Position numbers and translations under genes: made by a program. From positions 1-64,000 of the forward strand of contig JAADGJ010000035.1 in assembly GCA_013152435.1 (NCBI GenBank): a DNA stretch of 64,000 nt, written 5' to 3'. This document shows, in pieces, positions 25,769-34,115 of this stretch (position 1 is the first letter of the stretch; each line of letters starts with the position of its first letter). The DNA comes from Chloroflexota bacterium. Its GTDB lineage: Bacteria; Chloroflexota; Anaerolineae; DUEN01. The notes under the pieces were generated by a model, which saw only the letters and a list, made by a program, of their open reading frames with translations, was not told the origin of the DNA and did no database searches.

Positions 25769-25798
25769 GCGCCCGGCTGTCCAGACACAACCGGGCGC
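25769..25798 (-). other. GC-rich leader hairpin before the giant gene
   Basis: GCGCCCGG (25769-25776) pairs with CCGGGCGC (25791-25798). It lies between the proposed promoter and the start codon, about 60 bases upstream of the ATG. It may stabilise the mRNA or terminate read-through. Confidence 0.45.
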
Positions 25799-25821
25799 TC
25801 TACCAATTTATTCTCACTTCC

Positions 25822-25851
25822 ATTCTAAGAGAAAAGGGACTCCGGAATCAA
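25822..25851 (-). promoter_or_regulatory. Candidate promoter for the giant gene
   Basis: On the minus strand TTGATT (25846-25851), an 18-base spacer and TAGAAT (25822-25827) give 4/6 and 5/6 matches. The predicted leader is about 108 bases and contains the hairpin at 25769-25798. Confidence 0.5.
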
Positions 25852-26156
25852 TAGGCCCAATAGTCCATTAAACTACGAAACCCGGCGGATTTCAGGCGCT
25901 CCTCATACACAACGTAGCGAGAGCTGGAAAGGATACGCCCCAAGAAGCACCTCAGGATGATACCAGATGGGACATTGGAGATCTTCAAGCGGTGAATGCG
26001 TCCGGTCCGGGGCAAATCCCACGACCAGCAGGCCAGATCCCCACCCATCGCCCGCGCCCGGTCCCATCGGCGATGTGGGGGATGCCGTCTGCTGGCGTGA
26101 GCCAGATCAACCACATAGAGGATGATGGAAGCCTTCCAACGCCGCAGGAAAAGCAC
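25848..26156 (-). pseudogene. Possible gene remnant in the 555-base spacer
   Basis: A 102-codon open frame ends RYVVYEERLKSAGFRSLMDY and stops at 25848. The tail pattern (Y-x-E-R-L-x-x-AGF) is reminiscent of C-termini of methyltransferase-like enzymes of polysaccharide loci. The upstream part has no recognisable motif, no good ribosome-binding site was found, and neighbouring frames are broken. It is either decayed coding sequence or chance. The rest of 25857-26230 shows nothing else. Confidence 0.2.
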
Positions 26157-26232
26157 GTCCCGTCCGAAGCGCCCTGCCGGGTGCCCATGACCCCACCCAT
26201 CAGAGGCCCACGGCCGAGGCGTCTGTCAAAAA

Positions 26233-26252
26233 GGCCGGGACTCTCCCCGGCC
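26233..26252 (-). terminator. Intrinsic terminator after the sugar transferase
   Basis: GGCCGGG-ACTCTC-CCCGGCC, followed on the minus strand by TTTTTGACAG, lies about 11 bases past the stop codon. Confidence 0.85.
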
Positions 26253-26262
26253 CTCCAGTGCG

Positions 26263-26985
26263 CTAACCAGCGTCCTTACCCGAGAGCACCACGGGAATGG
26301 TCTTGAGCAAGATCCACAGGTCCAGCGCCAGCGAGCGGTTTTCAATATACTGGATGTCCAGGGCCACGATCTCGTTGAACGTCAGACGGCTGCGCCCATT
26401 GATCTGGGCCAGCCCGGTGATCCCGGGCAACACCTCCAGCCGCCGACGATGCCAGTCGTTATACTGCTCCAGCTCATAGTCCGGGAGCGCTCGCGGCCCC
26501 ACCAGGCTCATATCCCCCTTCAACACGTTCACAAGCTGGGGCAGTTCGTCCAGGCTGGTGCGTCGCAAGATCTTCCCCACGCGGGTGATGCAACGCCCAT
26601 TGCTGGCCGGCTTGTAGAGGTGGTGATGATCGCCCGTTCCATTGCCGTTGATGTAGGTGCGCACGAACTCACGATGCGCCACGGTGTGATCCGTATCGGC
26701 GGTCATGGAGCGGAATTTATAGAAGCGGAAGACCCGGCCATTCTTCCCCAGGCGCCGCTGCACGTAGATCACGGGGCCAGGAGAGTCCAACTTGATCGCG
26801 ATGGCGATGATGAGCATGAGCGGCGAGAGGATCACGAGGAGCGCGGTGGCCAAGACGATATCCAGCAATCGCTTGGTCAGCTCATAGCCACGCCCGGAAG
26901 CCCATAGGCCGCCCCGTGGGCGATCCGTGGAAGACGCAGGTGTCGTCTGCCGCCATGGAGTCGCCTGTCTCTGCCCTTGCAACAT
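26263..26985 (-). CDS. Undecaprenyl-phosphate sugar-1-phosphate transferase (bacterial sugar transferase)
   Basis: This 240-residue WcaJ/WbaP/ExoY-type initiating glycosyltransferase starts glycan assembly by moving a sugar-1-phosphate from a nucleotide sugar to undecaprenyl phosphate at the inner membrane. Visible are a single hydrophobic segment after [10 protein letters not shown], the [19 protein letters not shown] catalytic stretch, [28 protein letters not shown] and [13 protein letters not shown]. The longer N-terminal tunnel of WbaP-like proteins is absent, so it is the minimal form. The chosen ATG 26985 has GGAGGAGG before it; a start 12 codons upstream is possible. It lies 54 bases after the stop of the secreted DNRLRE gene and is probably the first enzyme for the glycan made by the operon at 33-57 kb. 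Confidence 0.93.
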   Translation of the reverse strand: MLQGQRQATPWRQTTPASSTDRPRGGLWASGRGYELTKRLLDIVLATALLVILSPLMLIIAIAIKLDSPGPVIYVQRRLGKNGRVFRFYKFRSMTADTDHTVAHREFVRTYINGNGTGDHHHLYKPASNGRCITRVGKILRRTSLDELPQLVNVLKGDMSLVGPRALPDYELEQYNDWHRRRLEVLPGITGLAQINGRSRLTFNEIVALDIQYIENRSLALDLWILLKTIPVVLSGKDAG

Positions 26986-27039
26986 GCATCCTCCTCCAGC
27001 CGTAGTACGATGTGTGAGCATCTGGCCCCGGGAATCACC

Positions 27040-28659
27040 TCACGGCGCCACCCAATAATCGATAATCAACTGCGGCCGACGGTTGATGTTCCCCGTCTCC
27101 GAACTGGCGAAATCATACTGGACGTTGGCCTCGTCCAGGCCCGCAAGCCCTTTCAGGATCACACCCTGGTTCGTGCCAGGGTCAGCGACCCAATCCTGAG
27201 CCGCCAACGTGATGTTCCAACGATACCATCCCCCTAAAGCATTGACGGTAACGGTGTCCAAAGGCAACGCGGAACAGTCCGTCATCGAGTCATTACAGCC
27301 CGGCTGGGCCCATGGATTGTCCTTGCTGGCATAGTACCAGTTGGCCTGTCCCTCTTTCCAGGCACGCAGGACCTGATAGGCCGCTATCCGGATCTCGTTG
27401 TCATTGCTGCGATCCTGGGCGTACAACTTCAGCCAGGCGCCCGCAATGTGAGCCTTCGCGGGCAACACCCCTAGGTCGAACCGGATCAGAGAGGACATGA
27501 TGTCCGTCGGACCCGGAGGACGATCATACCGGACCGAAAGCCAGGGCTCGTTCCCGTAGTTGGTGTTCGGGTCCCAGGCGTTCAAAAAGGTATCAGTCGT
27601 CCCATTATAACCGGATTGCCCGCTCTGCAAAATAACACGGGTGGTGATGGGCGTCGGCGTCGGTGTAGGCGTCGGCGGGGGATACGCCCGCAGCCAGGCC
27701 GGCAGATAAGCCAGGTGGCGGATCGGCGTAGGTGTCGGTGTGGCCGTCGGTGTGGGCGTGGGCGTCGGGGTGATCGTCGGCGTTGACGTCGAGGTTGGGG
27801 TCGGTGTCGCAGTGGCAAAGGGACCACCCTGGCAGGCCACGGAGAGTTCATAGGAGCCCGCCGACCCTCCATAACCATCCACGACGATGTACAGATCCTC
27901 GGGGCCCCACGAGATCTGCGTCCCCCAATCTCCATATGCCTCACAACGACCCGGATCCGGCGCCGAGAGCAGGAACACATCCAGGTCGGCCGATCCCGGA
28001 TCGTAGTTCAGCGTGACGGTCACCCACTGGCTGGCCGCCGAATGCAGGACGTAGACCCGCTCCGGGCCGGTCTCCGGCCAGTAGGGGACGCAGCTGTACG
28101 TGTCAGCCCGCTGAGCCCCTCCCTCCGTGCTCCCCAAGTATACGCCCTGACAGTAGGCAGGCTCAATAATCCCTACATCCCAGTACGGGGTCGGCGTGAC
28201 GGTCGGGGTCACGGTGGGGGTCGGCGTGGACGTGGGCGTGGGAGCGGGCGTGCCCACCTGCCGCAGCCGCACGTTCACCGTGAACGTCTGCCCGTCCTGC
28301 ACCTGCACGAACCGGGGCCATGAGCCGGGATCGAACAGCTCATAGCCGCCGGGGGGGATCGCATCCAGCAGATATCCGCCATCGAGCCCCGTGAACCGAT
28401 ACGCGCCCTCCTGATCCGTATACTGCTCCTGGCGAAAGTCGTTCGCCCCCGTCAAGATCATCTGGACCCACGCCACCCGCGGCTCATCCGGGTCCAGATC
28501 CCCCGCCCCGTCCACATCCACCCAGGCCACACCGGTAAGCTGGCCGGTTCCGGAAAGCCCCACCAGGGAAGCCATCGCCGGCTGCCTGGGCGGGACGAAC
28601 CAGGCCACCGCCAGCGCACAGGACAGGCCCACGACCAGGATGAGGACGGTTCGTCTCAT
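27040..28659 (-). CDS. Secreted SdrD_B/PPC/DNRLRE modular protein with internalised YLP tail
   Basis: This 539-residue protein has a signal peptide (1 to about 30). An SdrD_B-like domain follows (about 40-135, GVAWVDVDGAGDLDPDEP), then a Thr-Pro linker and a PPC/pre-peptidase-like domain with four Cys (about 160-275, YDPGSADLDVFLLSAPDP). A second linker leads to the segment HLAYLPAWLRAY near residues 318-328. A third Thr-Pro linker and a C-terminal DNRLRE/CBM96-type module (about 340-539) follow. The YLP segment resembles the extreme C-termini of three other genes here, so the DNRLRE module may have been added behind a former terminus. The start ATG 28659 has only a weak GGAAG upstream. Likely a cell-surface adhesin or binding protein; no catalytic motif is seen. 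Confidence 0.82.
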   Translation of the reverse strand: MRRTVLILVVGLSCALAVAWFVPPRQPAMASLVGLSGTGQLTGVAWVDVDGAGDLDPDEPRVAWVQMILTGANDFRQEQYTDQEGAYRFTGLDGGYLLDAIPPGGYELFDPGSWPRFVQVQDGQTFTVNVRLRQVGTPAPTPTSTPTPTVTPTVTPTPYWDVGIIEPAYCQGVYLGSTEGGAQRADTYSCVPYWPETGPERVYVLHSAASQWVTVTLNYDPGSADLDVFLLSAPDPGRCEAYGDWGTQISWGPEDLYIVVDGYGGSAGSYELSVACQGGPFATATPTPTSTSTPTITPTPTPTPTATPTPTPIRHLAYLPAWLRAYPPPTPTPTPTPITTRVILQSGQSGYNGTTDTFLNAWDPNTNYGNEPWLSVRYDRPPGPTDIMSSLIRFDLGVLPAKAHIAGAWLKLYAQDRSNDNEIRIAAYQVLRAWKEGQANWYYASKDNPWAQPGCNDSMTDCSALPLDTVTVNALGGWYRWNITLAAQDWVADPGTNQGVILKGLAGLDEANVQYDFASSETGNINRRPQLIIDYWVAP

Positions 28660-28718
28660 AACGCCAGGCTTCCAGCGACGGACACGGCAAGGGACACTCC
28701 GCACGGAGCCAGAGAAAC

Positions 28719-28763
28719 GGGGTTTTGCGACGGCACAGTGAGGCGACGCCGTCGCAAAACCCC
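28719..28763 (-). terminator. 16-bp hairpin between two secreted-protein genes
   Basis: GGGGTTTTGCGACGGC (28719-28734) pairs perfectly with GCCGTCGCAAAACCCC (28748-28763). On the minus strand it lies between the upstream gene's stop (28891) and the next start (28659). It is followed by GTTTCTC. It is the only strong element in this 231-base spacer. Confidence 0.7.
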
Positions 28764-28890
28764 CATGCAACCGCAGGCCAAGCGGGAGAGCTCAGCCTGC
28801 GGCTGCGTCGTCCAGGTCTCGAACGGTTTCCCCATTGCCCGAGCCATATCCGTCGCGAGACGTACGATCACGAAAGGTCCTCAACCGGCA

Positions 28891-31512
28891 TCACCACCGG
28901 AGCAGCATCGGCAGATACAGATGGCTCGCCTCAGGCGTCGGCGTCGGGGTGATCGTGGGCGTGGGCGTCGGCGTCGCCTCCTGGTGCGGGAAGCTGTAGG
29001 TCATCACCTGGCCGGCGAAGACCTGCACCGGCATGATCGGCGCCACCCAGGTCCATCCCTCCGGAGGCTGGTCCTCCTGCAGCGTGTACTGGCCGGGATC
29101 CAGGGTCGTATACCGCACCCAGCCGTCCGCCCCACTGGTCTGCGTCTCCGAGTAGGAGCCCGAGTCCTTCAGCGTCAGCACGGCGCCGCTGAGCAGCGGC
29201 TCGCCCTCGTCGTAGTTCCAGTTCCCATTCAGATCGCCATAGGCCCGGACGTGGATGTCGCCAGTGGACGGCGTCGGCGTGGGCGTCGGCGTGGGCTGCG
29301 TGCCCAGGTTGGTCACGTCCACAAAGTGGATCCACTCGTCGCCATCGCCCCGGCTGTTGATGCGGAAGTCCATCCCTTCCCCGCTCCAGCCGCTGGGCTT
29401 CAACTGATTGTCAAAGCGCGCATCCGACAGGTCGAAGACCACCGTCTTGAGCTGCCCGGTGTTGGTCTTGGTCACGATCTCGGTCTCCTTAGGGCCGGTG
29501 ACCGAGTCGTAGGTGATGTTGAAGGTGTCCGTACCCAGGTCCACGTACTTCACCGTGATCTGCACATGGCTTTGGCCGCCGCGCAGATACCCGTCATCCA
29601 CGTCAAACCACATGTACGGGTTGTTGGTCCCCTGATCGGTGCGCCGGATCACGTAGGCCTCGGGCAGCGTGTCCGGGGTCCCCAGGTTTGGGTTGTACGG
29701 ATTGGAGTAGCAGGGGTAGTTGGAGCCATAGATGTCCGTCGCGTAGGAGCCGCCACACGCGCCCAGCCCCGTCACGGAGGAGTCGTTGGTCTCCGGAACC
29801 GTCCGGCCGCCCGGGATATCGTCCCGCTGGTACAGCCAGAAGCTGTAGTTGCCCAACTGCGGGTAGGGGCCGCTTTCCGGGCTGGTCCAGCACGGCTTCC
29901 ACGGCGAGCGGTGCTCCCGCAGGGCGACCCACACGCTGGGCGTGTTCTCCCGGGTCTTCCCCATGTACTGCCGCGCCCACTGCAGGATGTCCGCGAACTC
30001 CGGATCGGTCACCACCGACTGCTCCAGGCGGTAGAAGTCCGCGTGCTTGTCCAGGCCGTTGTACACGGCCCACAGCGCCCGCGCCTGATCGCACAGCATG
30101 TAGTCGTAGCTCTCCCAGGCCACGGGCACAGTCTGGTTCCACTTCATGATGGGCTCATACTTGCCCGCCCCCGGGTACGAGGCGAGCTGCCCTCGCACCG
30201 TGCCGTTGGCATCGTCGGTCAGACCGTTGAAGGAGAGGCCCGCGCCCACCGAGGCGGCATAATCGGTCGTGATCTGCTTCTCCTGAATGGTCTTGTAGCT
30301 GGGAGCGTACTGCAAAAGCACGGGCTTCAGCGGCTGATACGGCGGGTTGGGCGAGATGGAGAAGGCCTTCGCGTACTCCGTGGTGATCTCCTTGACGAAA
30401 TTGATCCACACGTCGCCGGTCAGGCCAGCGGCCTGAATGACGCTATCGTACTGGTTCTCCACCGGCTGGTTCTCGCCCCAGACGCCGGTCCCGATCGCCA
30501 CCATCGCCACCCGGGGATCGTTCTTGTAGCGGGCGCCCATCGCTCGGATGAAGCGCTTGTAGGCGTTCTTGTACCCATCGCTGTGATACTTGGGGATCAG
30601 GTGGCTGACCTCCAGGCCGACATCATCGATGTAGAACGTGGTGGGATTGGCCGCGTCGTTGACCAGCTTGAAGTGCACCTGGATGGTGTTGCCGCGATAC
30701 GCGGCGAGGTCCACGGTCACCGGCGAGGACCAGGTATTGGTGATGACGGTGTTGTCCAGCGTGTACACGGTGCCCAGCAGGCTCCCGGCCCCGTTGCGGA
30801 TCTCCACGGAGAGCTGATCATGCACGCCGGAGGTCTCCGTCGTCGTCATGTACCAGCGGAACGACAGCCGGGCGATAGGCACCTCCACGGGCAGGCGAAT
30901 GTTCCAGTGATACACCCTGTCCGTGGTGTTCGGGGTGCCGCCCAGGCGAGCGGAGTAGCCGGAGCCACCGTAAGGGTTCTCATCATTGATGACGGCGTTC
31001 CCCTCCGTCGTCCACCCTCTATCGCCCCGGTCAAAGTTGCCGTTCTGGCCGCCCGCGTAGTAGTTCAGCGTATCACCGGCCTCAATGACGGTATCGCCGA
31101 GCCGGATCGCGTAATCGGGCATGGCCCGGATGTCGCCGCAGCACTTACCATCGTAGGTGCTGATGAAGATCCCCGCGCCCAGGCCGGCGTTATGCATCTT
31201 GTCCAGGAACCTGTCCAACAGGCCCCAGTTGTACACGCCATCGCCGATCTCCAGCTCGGACCACTGGAAGAATCGCACGCTGCCATCCACCGGGTACTGC
31301 GCCGGGTCTAACACCGTGCTGCCGTAGTTGAGGTAGTAGATGCCGGGCTTGATGTCCGCCGGGATCTTCTGCACTCCCTCCGGCCCCACCTGAGGCGTGG
31401 GCTCCGCAGCCGTCGACGGCACGCGTGTATCCAATGCCAGGCTCGCCGTCGACGCCAGCAAGGATATCACCATCACGAAGGTGAACGCCCATCCCAATCG
31501 CATTTTGCGCAT
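28891..31512 (-). CDS. Secreted glycoside-hydrolase-like protein with inserted beta-sandwich and YLP tail
   Basis: This 873-residue protein has a signal peptide (1 to about 27). A TIM-barrel paralogous to that of the giant gene starts near residue 50. It is interrupted at about 156-306 by a jelly-roll-like domain (NGNFDRGDRGWTTEG, FYIDDVGLEV). It resumes with PKYHSDGYKNAYKRF, GTGVWGENQP (probable acid/base Glu), VAWESYDY (probable nucleophile) and PSVWVALREH. The unnamed domain FDVDDGYLRGG (623-740) follows, then a Thr-Pro linker, an SdrD_B-like domain (751-845, DLNGNWNYDEGEPLL), a second linker and the tail HLYLPMLLRW. AAAGGAG precedes ATG 31512. It probably degrades or remodels an extracellular glycan; the substrate is unknown. 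Confidence 0.86.
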   Translation of the reverse strand: MRKMRLGWAFTFVMVISLLASTASLALDTRVPSTAAEPTPQVGPEGVQKIPADIKPGIYYLNYGSTVLDPAQYPVDGSVRFFQWSELEIGDGVYNWGLLDRFLDKMHNAGLGAGIFISTYDGKCCGDIRAMPDYAIRLGDTVIEAGDTLNYYAGGQNGNFDRGDRGWTTEGNAVINDENPYGGSGYSARLGGTPNTTDRVYHWNIRLPVEVPIARLSFRWYMTTTETSGVHDQLSVEIRNGAGSLLGTVYTLDNTVITNTWSSPVTVDLAAYRGNTIQVHFKLVNDAANPTTFYIDDVGLEVSHLIPKYHSDGYKNAYKRFIRAMGARYKNDPRVAMVAIGTGVWGENQPVENQYDSVIQAAGLTGDVWINFVKEITTEYAKAFSISPNPPYQPLKPVLLQYAPSYKTIQEKQITTDYAASVGAGLSFNGLTDDANGTVRGQLASYPGAGKYEPIMKWNQTVPVAWESYDYMLCDQARALWAVYNGLDKHADFYRLEQSVVTDPEFADILQWARQYMGKTRENTPSVWVALREHRSPWKPCWTSPESGPYPQLGNYSFWLYQRDDIPGGRTVPETNDSSVTGLGACGGSYATDIYGSNYPCYSNPYNPNLGTPDTLPEAYVIRRTDQGTNNPYMWFDVDDGYLRGGQSHVQITVKYVDLGTDTFNITYDSVTGPKETEIVTKTNTGQLKTVVFDLSDARFDNQLKPSGWSGEGMDFRINSRGDGDEWIHFVDVTNLGTQPTPTPTPTPSTGDIHVRAYGDLNGNWNYDEGEPLLSGAVLTLKDSGSYSETQTSGADGWVRYTTLDPGQYTLQEDQPPEGWTWVAPIMPVQVFAGQVMTYSFPHQEATPTPTPTITPTPTPEASHLYLPMLLRW

Positions 31513-31598
31513 CCGCTATACTCCTTTCCCATCTTCCAGACAAAGTTCATGTGCCGTATACACGGCATCGCCCAGGCGTCAAGGCCACGGGCGCGTCA

Positions 31599-32777
31599 TT
31601 ACGAGGAAACGGATACCGGACTTTCGGCATCGAGACGCTGACCCGGGCCGGGCCCGGTCTCCGGCCCCGTCCGCCCGGTCAGCAGAAACTTCACGTAGCG
31701 CTTGGCATCCTTCTTCAGCGCCACCTCCACCCCACAGGCGCTGTTACACTTCGGGCACGCACGCTGCTTCATGCGGTCCCGATACGCCAGGTTCTCCGGC
31801 GCATAATAGATCTCACTGACCGAACGGCCCTCATCCACCACGTTGCCGATCTTGCGAGAGGAAAGGCAGTAGTACACATCACCGAAGGAATCCAGGACCA
31901 GGCCGTCCATGGAGAACGGACAGGGGGTCTGGCGCGGCCGGCCGTCCCGATACATGTGCACCATGTCATCCCAGTAGAACGCCGTGACGTTCCGCAACGA
32001 CCGCTGCGCCGCCAGCTCCCGCATGAAGGCGATCAGCTCCTGCCGATCCTCCTCCCGGAAGTCGACCTCGTTCTGGCGATCCAGATTGGACACGTACGAA
32101 TCATGGAAGCCAACGATCTGGAAGCCGTACGGGATACCCCTCTCCTCACACCAGGCCCGAAACTGGCGAACGTGGCGCAGATTCTGGTGCATCACCGTGT
32201 ACCCCACGCCCAGCCAGAACTCGTACCGCTCTTGCAACGCGCGCAGCCCCTCCAGGGTCCGCTCAACCCTGGAGAACCCGCCGGGCACGCCCCGGATCTG
32301 ATCATGCAAGTCGCCGAGCCCTTCCAGGGAGACGGAGATGCTGAATCGGATCTTGCGAGCCTGGCACATCTCCAATATTCGCTCGGTGTCCTCCACGATG
32401 CGCTCGGGGAGAAAACCGTTGGTCACGGTGGAAAGCGCCTTCAGCCGGGGCATCCGGTCCAGGAACATGCCCACCAGCGGGACCAGATCCTTGCGCAGGC
32501 TGGTCTCCCCTCCCGCCACCGTCAGGCGCTCGATCCCGCGAAAGATGTCATCCTCCATGACGCGCGAGAATTCCTCCAGGCTCAACTCACGCTCCGGCTT
32601 CATCTGCCAGATGTTGCACATCGCACAGCGGGCATTACACCGGTAGTTGACGATCACCTGAAGGATCTTGGGAGGCAACGGCCTGACATGGGACCGCACG
32701 TTATAATCATAGACACCGCTCAACCAGGTCCCCCAATCCACCCTCGCCAATTTCGCCACAGCGCCCATCCACGACAT
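31599..32777 (-). CDS. Radical SAM protein with C-terminal SPASM-like cysteines
   Basis: This 392-residue radical SAM enzyme has Cys47-x3-Cys51-x2-Cys54 for the 4Fe-4S cluster, followed by LTVAGGETSLRKDL (the GGE motif) and FSISVSLEG. A C-terminal Cys cluster (CPFSMDG, YYCLSS, CPKCNSACG) would bind an auxiliary cluster. Similar proteins modify peptides or sugars, or act in cofactor and polysaccharide pathways; the target here is unknown. GGGGGAGAAG lies directly before ATG 32777, and six upstream codons are excluded. The next gene downstream on the same strand, 86 bases away, is the secreted glycoside-hydrolase-like protein. No small precursor peptide gene was recognised nearby. Confidence 0.87.
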   Translation of the reverse strand: MSWMGAVAKLARVDWGTWLSGVYDYNVRSHVRPLPPKILQVIVNYRCNARCAMCNIWQMKPERELSLEEFSRVMEDDIFRGIERLTVAGGETSLRKDLVPLVGMFLDRMPRLKALSTVTNGFLPERIVEDTERILEMCQARKIRFSISVSLEGLGDLHDQIRGVPGGFSRVERTLEGLRALQERYEFWLGVGYTVMHQNLRHVRQFRAWCEERGIPYGFQIVGFHDSYVSNLDRQNEVDFREEDRQELIAFMRELAAQRSLRNVTAFYWDDMVHMYRDGRPRQTPCPFSMDGLVLDSFGDVYYCLSSRKIGNVVDEGRSVSEIYYAPENLAYRDRMKQRACPKCNSACGVEVALKKDAKRYVKFLLTGRTGPETGPGPGQRLDAESPVSVSS

Positions 32778-33194
32778 CTTCTCCCCCTCACGCACACTAG
32801 CACACGTATATGAACTTCAAATGAACGAGCTCGCTTGCGAAGATGACACTTTTTTCACACAAGGCGGGGGATCACTGCGGTGCACCCAATGAGGCAGGAA
32901 TCCATGAGACGACCCAAAGGATACCCACCGGAATCGATGAAATCTCGCCGAGATCTCCGGGCGGCAGATCTACGGGGAGATCACAGCGATGGAGGCCGGA
33001 CCCACCACCAACCGGCCGGCGCCCATTGTAGCACAGAGCCGGTCGGCTTCCAAACACGGGGGGCCGTCGATAGTGAATCCAAATGCGGACAAGGCCAGAC
33101 GAGGCAGGTCAGGAACGGAAGCCAGGAAGCTTCTTGCGAGGGGCTGTGCCCCTCAAAGCCCCCCGCCGTATTCCCACACGAAAAGGGCACAAGA
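32778..33194. other. 417-base spacer with diverged repeat and hairpin
   Basis: No gene is supported. Around 33098-33165 the sequence resembles the right half of hairpin repeat copies A/B (AGGCAGGTCA, then GGAAGCTTCTTGCGAGGGG). A hairpin lies at 33138-33154. The part next to the radical SAM start is comparatively AT-rich and may hold its promoter, but no clear -35/-10 pair was found. Confidence 0.55.
33138..33154 (-). terminator. Hairpin after the last gene of the long glycan operon
   Basis: GAGGGGC-TGT-GCCCCTC is a perfect 7-bp stem with a 3-base loop, 41 bases past the epimerase stop at 33195. No long T-run follows. It is part of a diverged repeat element. Confidence 0.5.
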
Positions 33195-34115
33195 TCATCC
33201 CCCTCGCGCCCTCGTGATGGCACGCGCCAATGCGGCCAGCCCATCCTCCAGCGTGACCTCGGGCTCCCAACGCAGCCACCGACGCGCCCGGCCGATGTCC
33301 GCCTCCAGCCGAATGGGCTCCTCCGTTGGGGGTTCCACCTGGGGCTCTACCGACTTCCCCCACGCCCGACCGGCCATCCGGGCCAGCTGAACCATGGAGG
33401 TCCCGCGCCCCGTCCCGATGTTGATCGGCTCGCCGTCGGCCTGGGGGACCGCCAACGCCCGCTCCAGCGCCCGCACCACATCGGTCACATGCACGAAATC
33501 CCGCACGTGCTCCGGGTGCCCCCGCACGACGGGCGGCCGCCCCTCCCACACCGATCGCAGGAAGAGCGCCTCAACGGTCGGCCGGGGAGAGCCATCTACC
33601 GCGGGGCCGTACACGTTGAACAGGCGCAGCACGACCGCCTCGATCCCCTCCGCCTGGACCGCGGCACGGCACCAGATCTCCCCGCTCAGCTTGCCGGCGC
33701 CATACGGCGTGACGGGGCGGCAGGGGACATCCTCCGCCACGGGCAGCGACTCCGGCCGGCCGTAGACCTGAGCCGAGGATGTGTACACCACACGTCGTAC
33801 ACCGGCCCGACGAGCGGCGGTCAACACATGAACCGTCCCCAGCGCGTTGACCCGGAATCCCTCCACCGGGTCCTCCCAGCAGCCCGCCACGGGCATGCAG
33901 GCCAGATGCACCACGGCCTCACATCCGGCGAAGGCCCGCGTCAACGCGTCCAGGTCCAGGATATCCGCCACCCGCACCGCGGCCGCGTCCGGCAGAGGGA
34001 CATCCCGGCGCACCACCGCCACGGCGGGCGATCCCTCACGCGCCCGCCAGCGCAGGAAATGCCGCCCGATGTAGCCGGACGCGCCCGTCACGGCTACCCG
34101 TTCGATGGCGCTCAT
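33195..34115 (-). CDS. NAD-dependent nucleotide-sugar epimerase/dehydratase
   Basis: This 306-residue extended short-chain dehydrogenase starts with VTGASGYIG (Rossmann GxxGxxG). It has VVYTSSAQVYG and the catalytic Tyr-x3-Lys in PYGAGK. VVLRLFNVYGP and RDFVHVTDVV are typical of UDP-glucose 4-epimerase-like enzymes. The product cannot be fixed from sequence. ATG 34115 overlaps the preceding stop as ATGA, so it is translated in a coupled way. It is the last gene of the operon. It is only moderately similar to the epimerase directly upstream, so the pair likely performs different steps. Confidence 0.88.
   Translation of the reverse strand: MSAIERVAVTGASGYIGRHFLRWRAREGSPAVAVVRRDVPLPDAAAVRVADILDLDALTRAFAGCEAVVHLACMPVAGCWEDPVEGFRVNALGTVHVLTAARRAGVRRVVYTSSAQVYGRPESLPVAEDVPCRPVTPYGAGKLSGEIWCRAAVQAEGIEAVVLRLFNVYGPAVDGSPRPTVEALFLRSVWEGRPPVVRGHPEHVRDFVHVTDVVRALERALAVPQADGEPINIGTGRGTSMVQLARMAGRAWGKSVEPQVEPPTEEPIRLEADIGRARRWLRWEPEVTLEDGLAALARAITRARGG

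Noticed and set aside
28738-31311. 857-codon + strand frame
   Set aside because: Antisense to the secreted hydrolase-like gene, whose domains are recognisable; the + frame has none.
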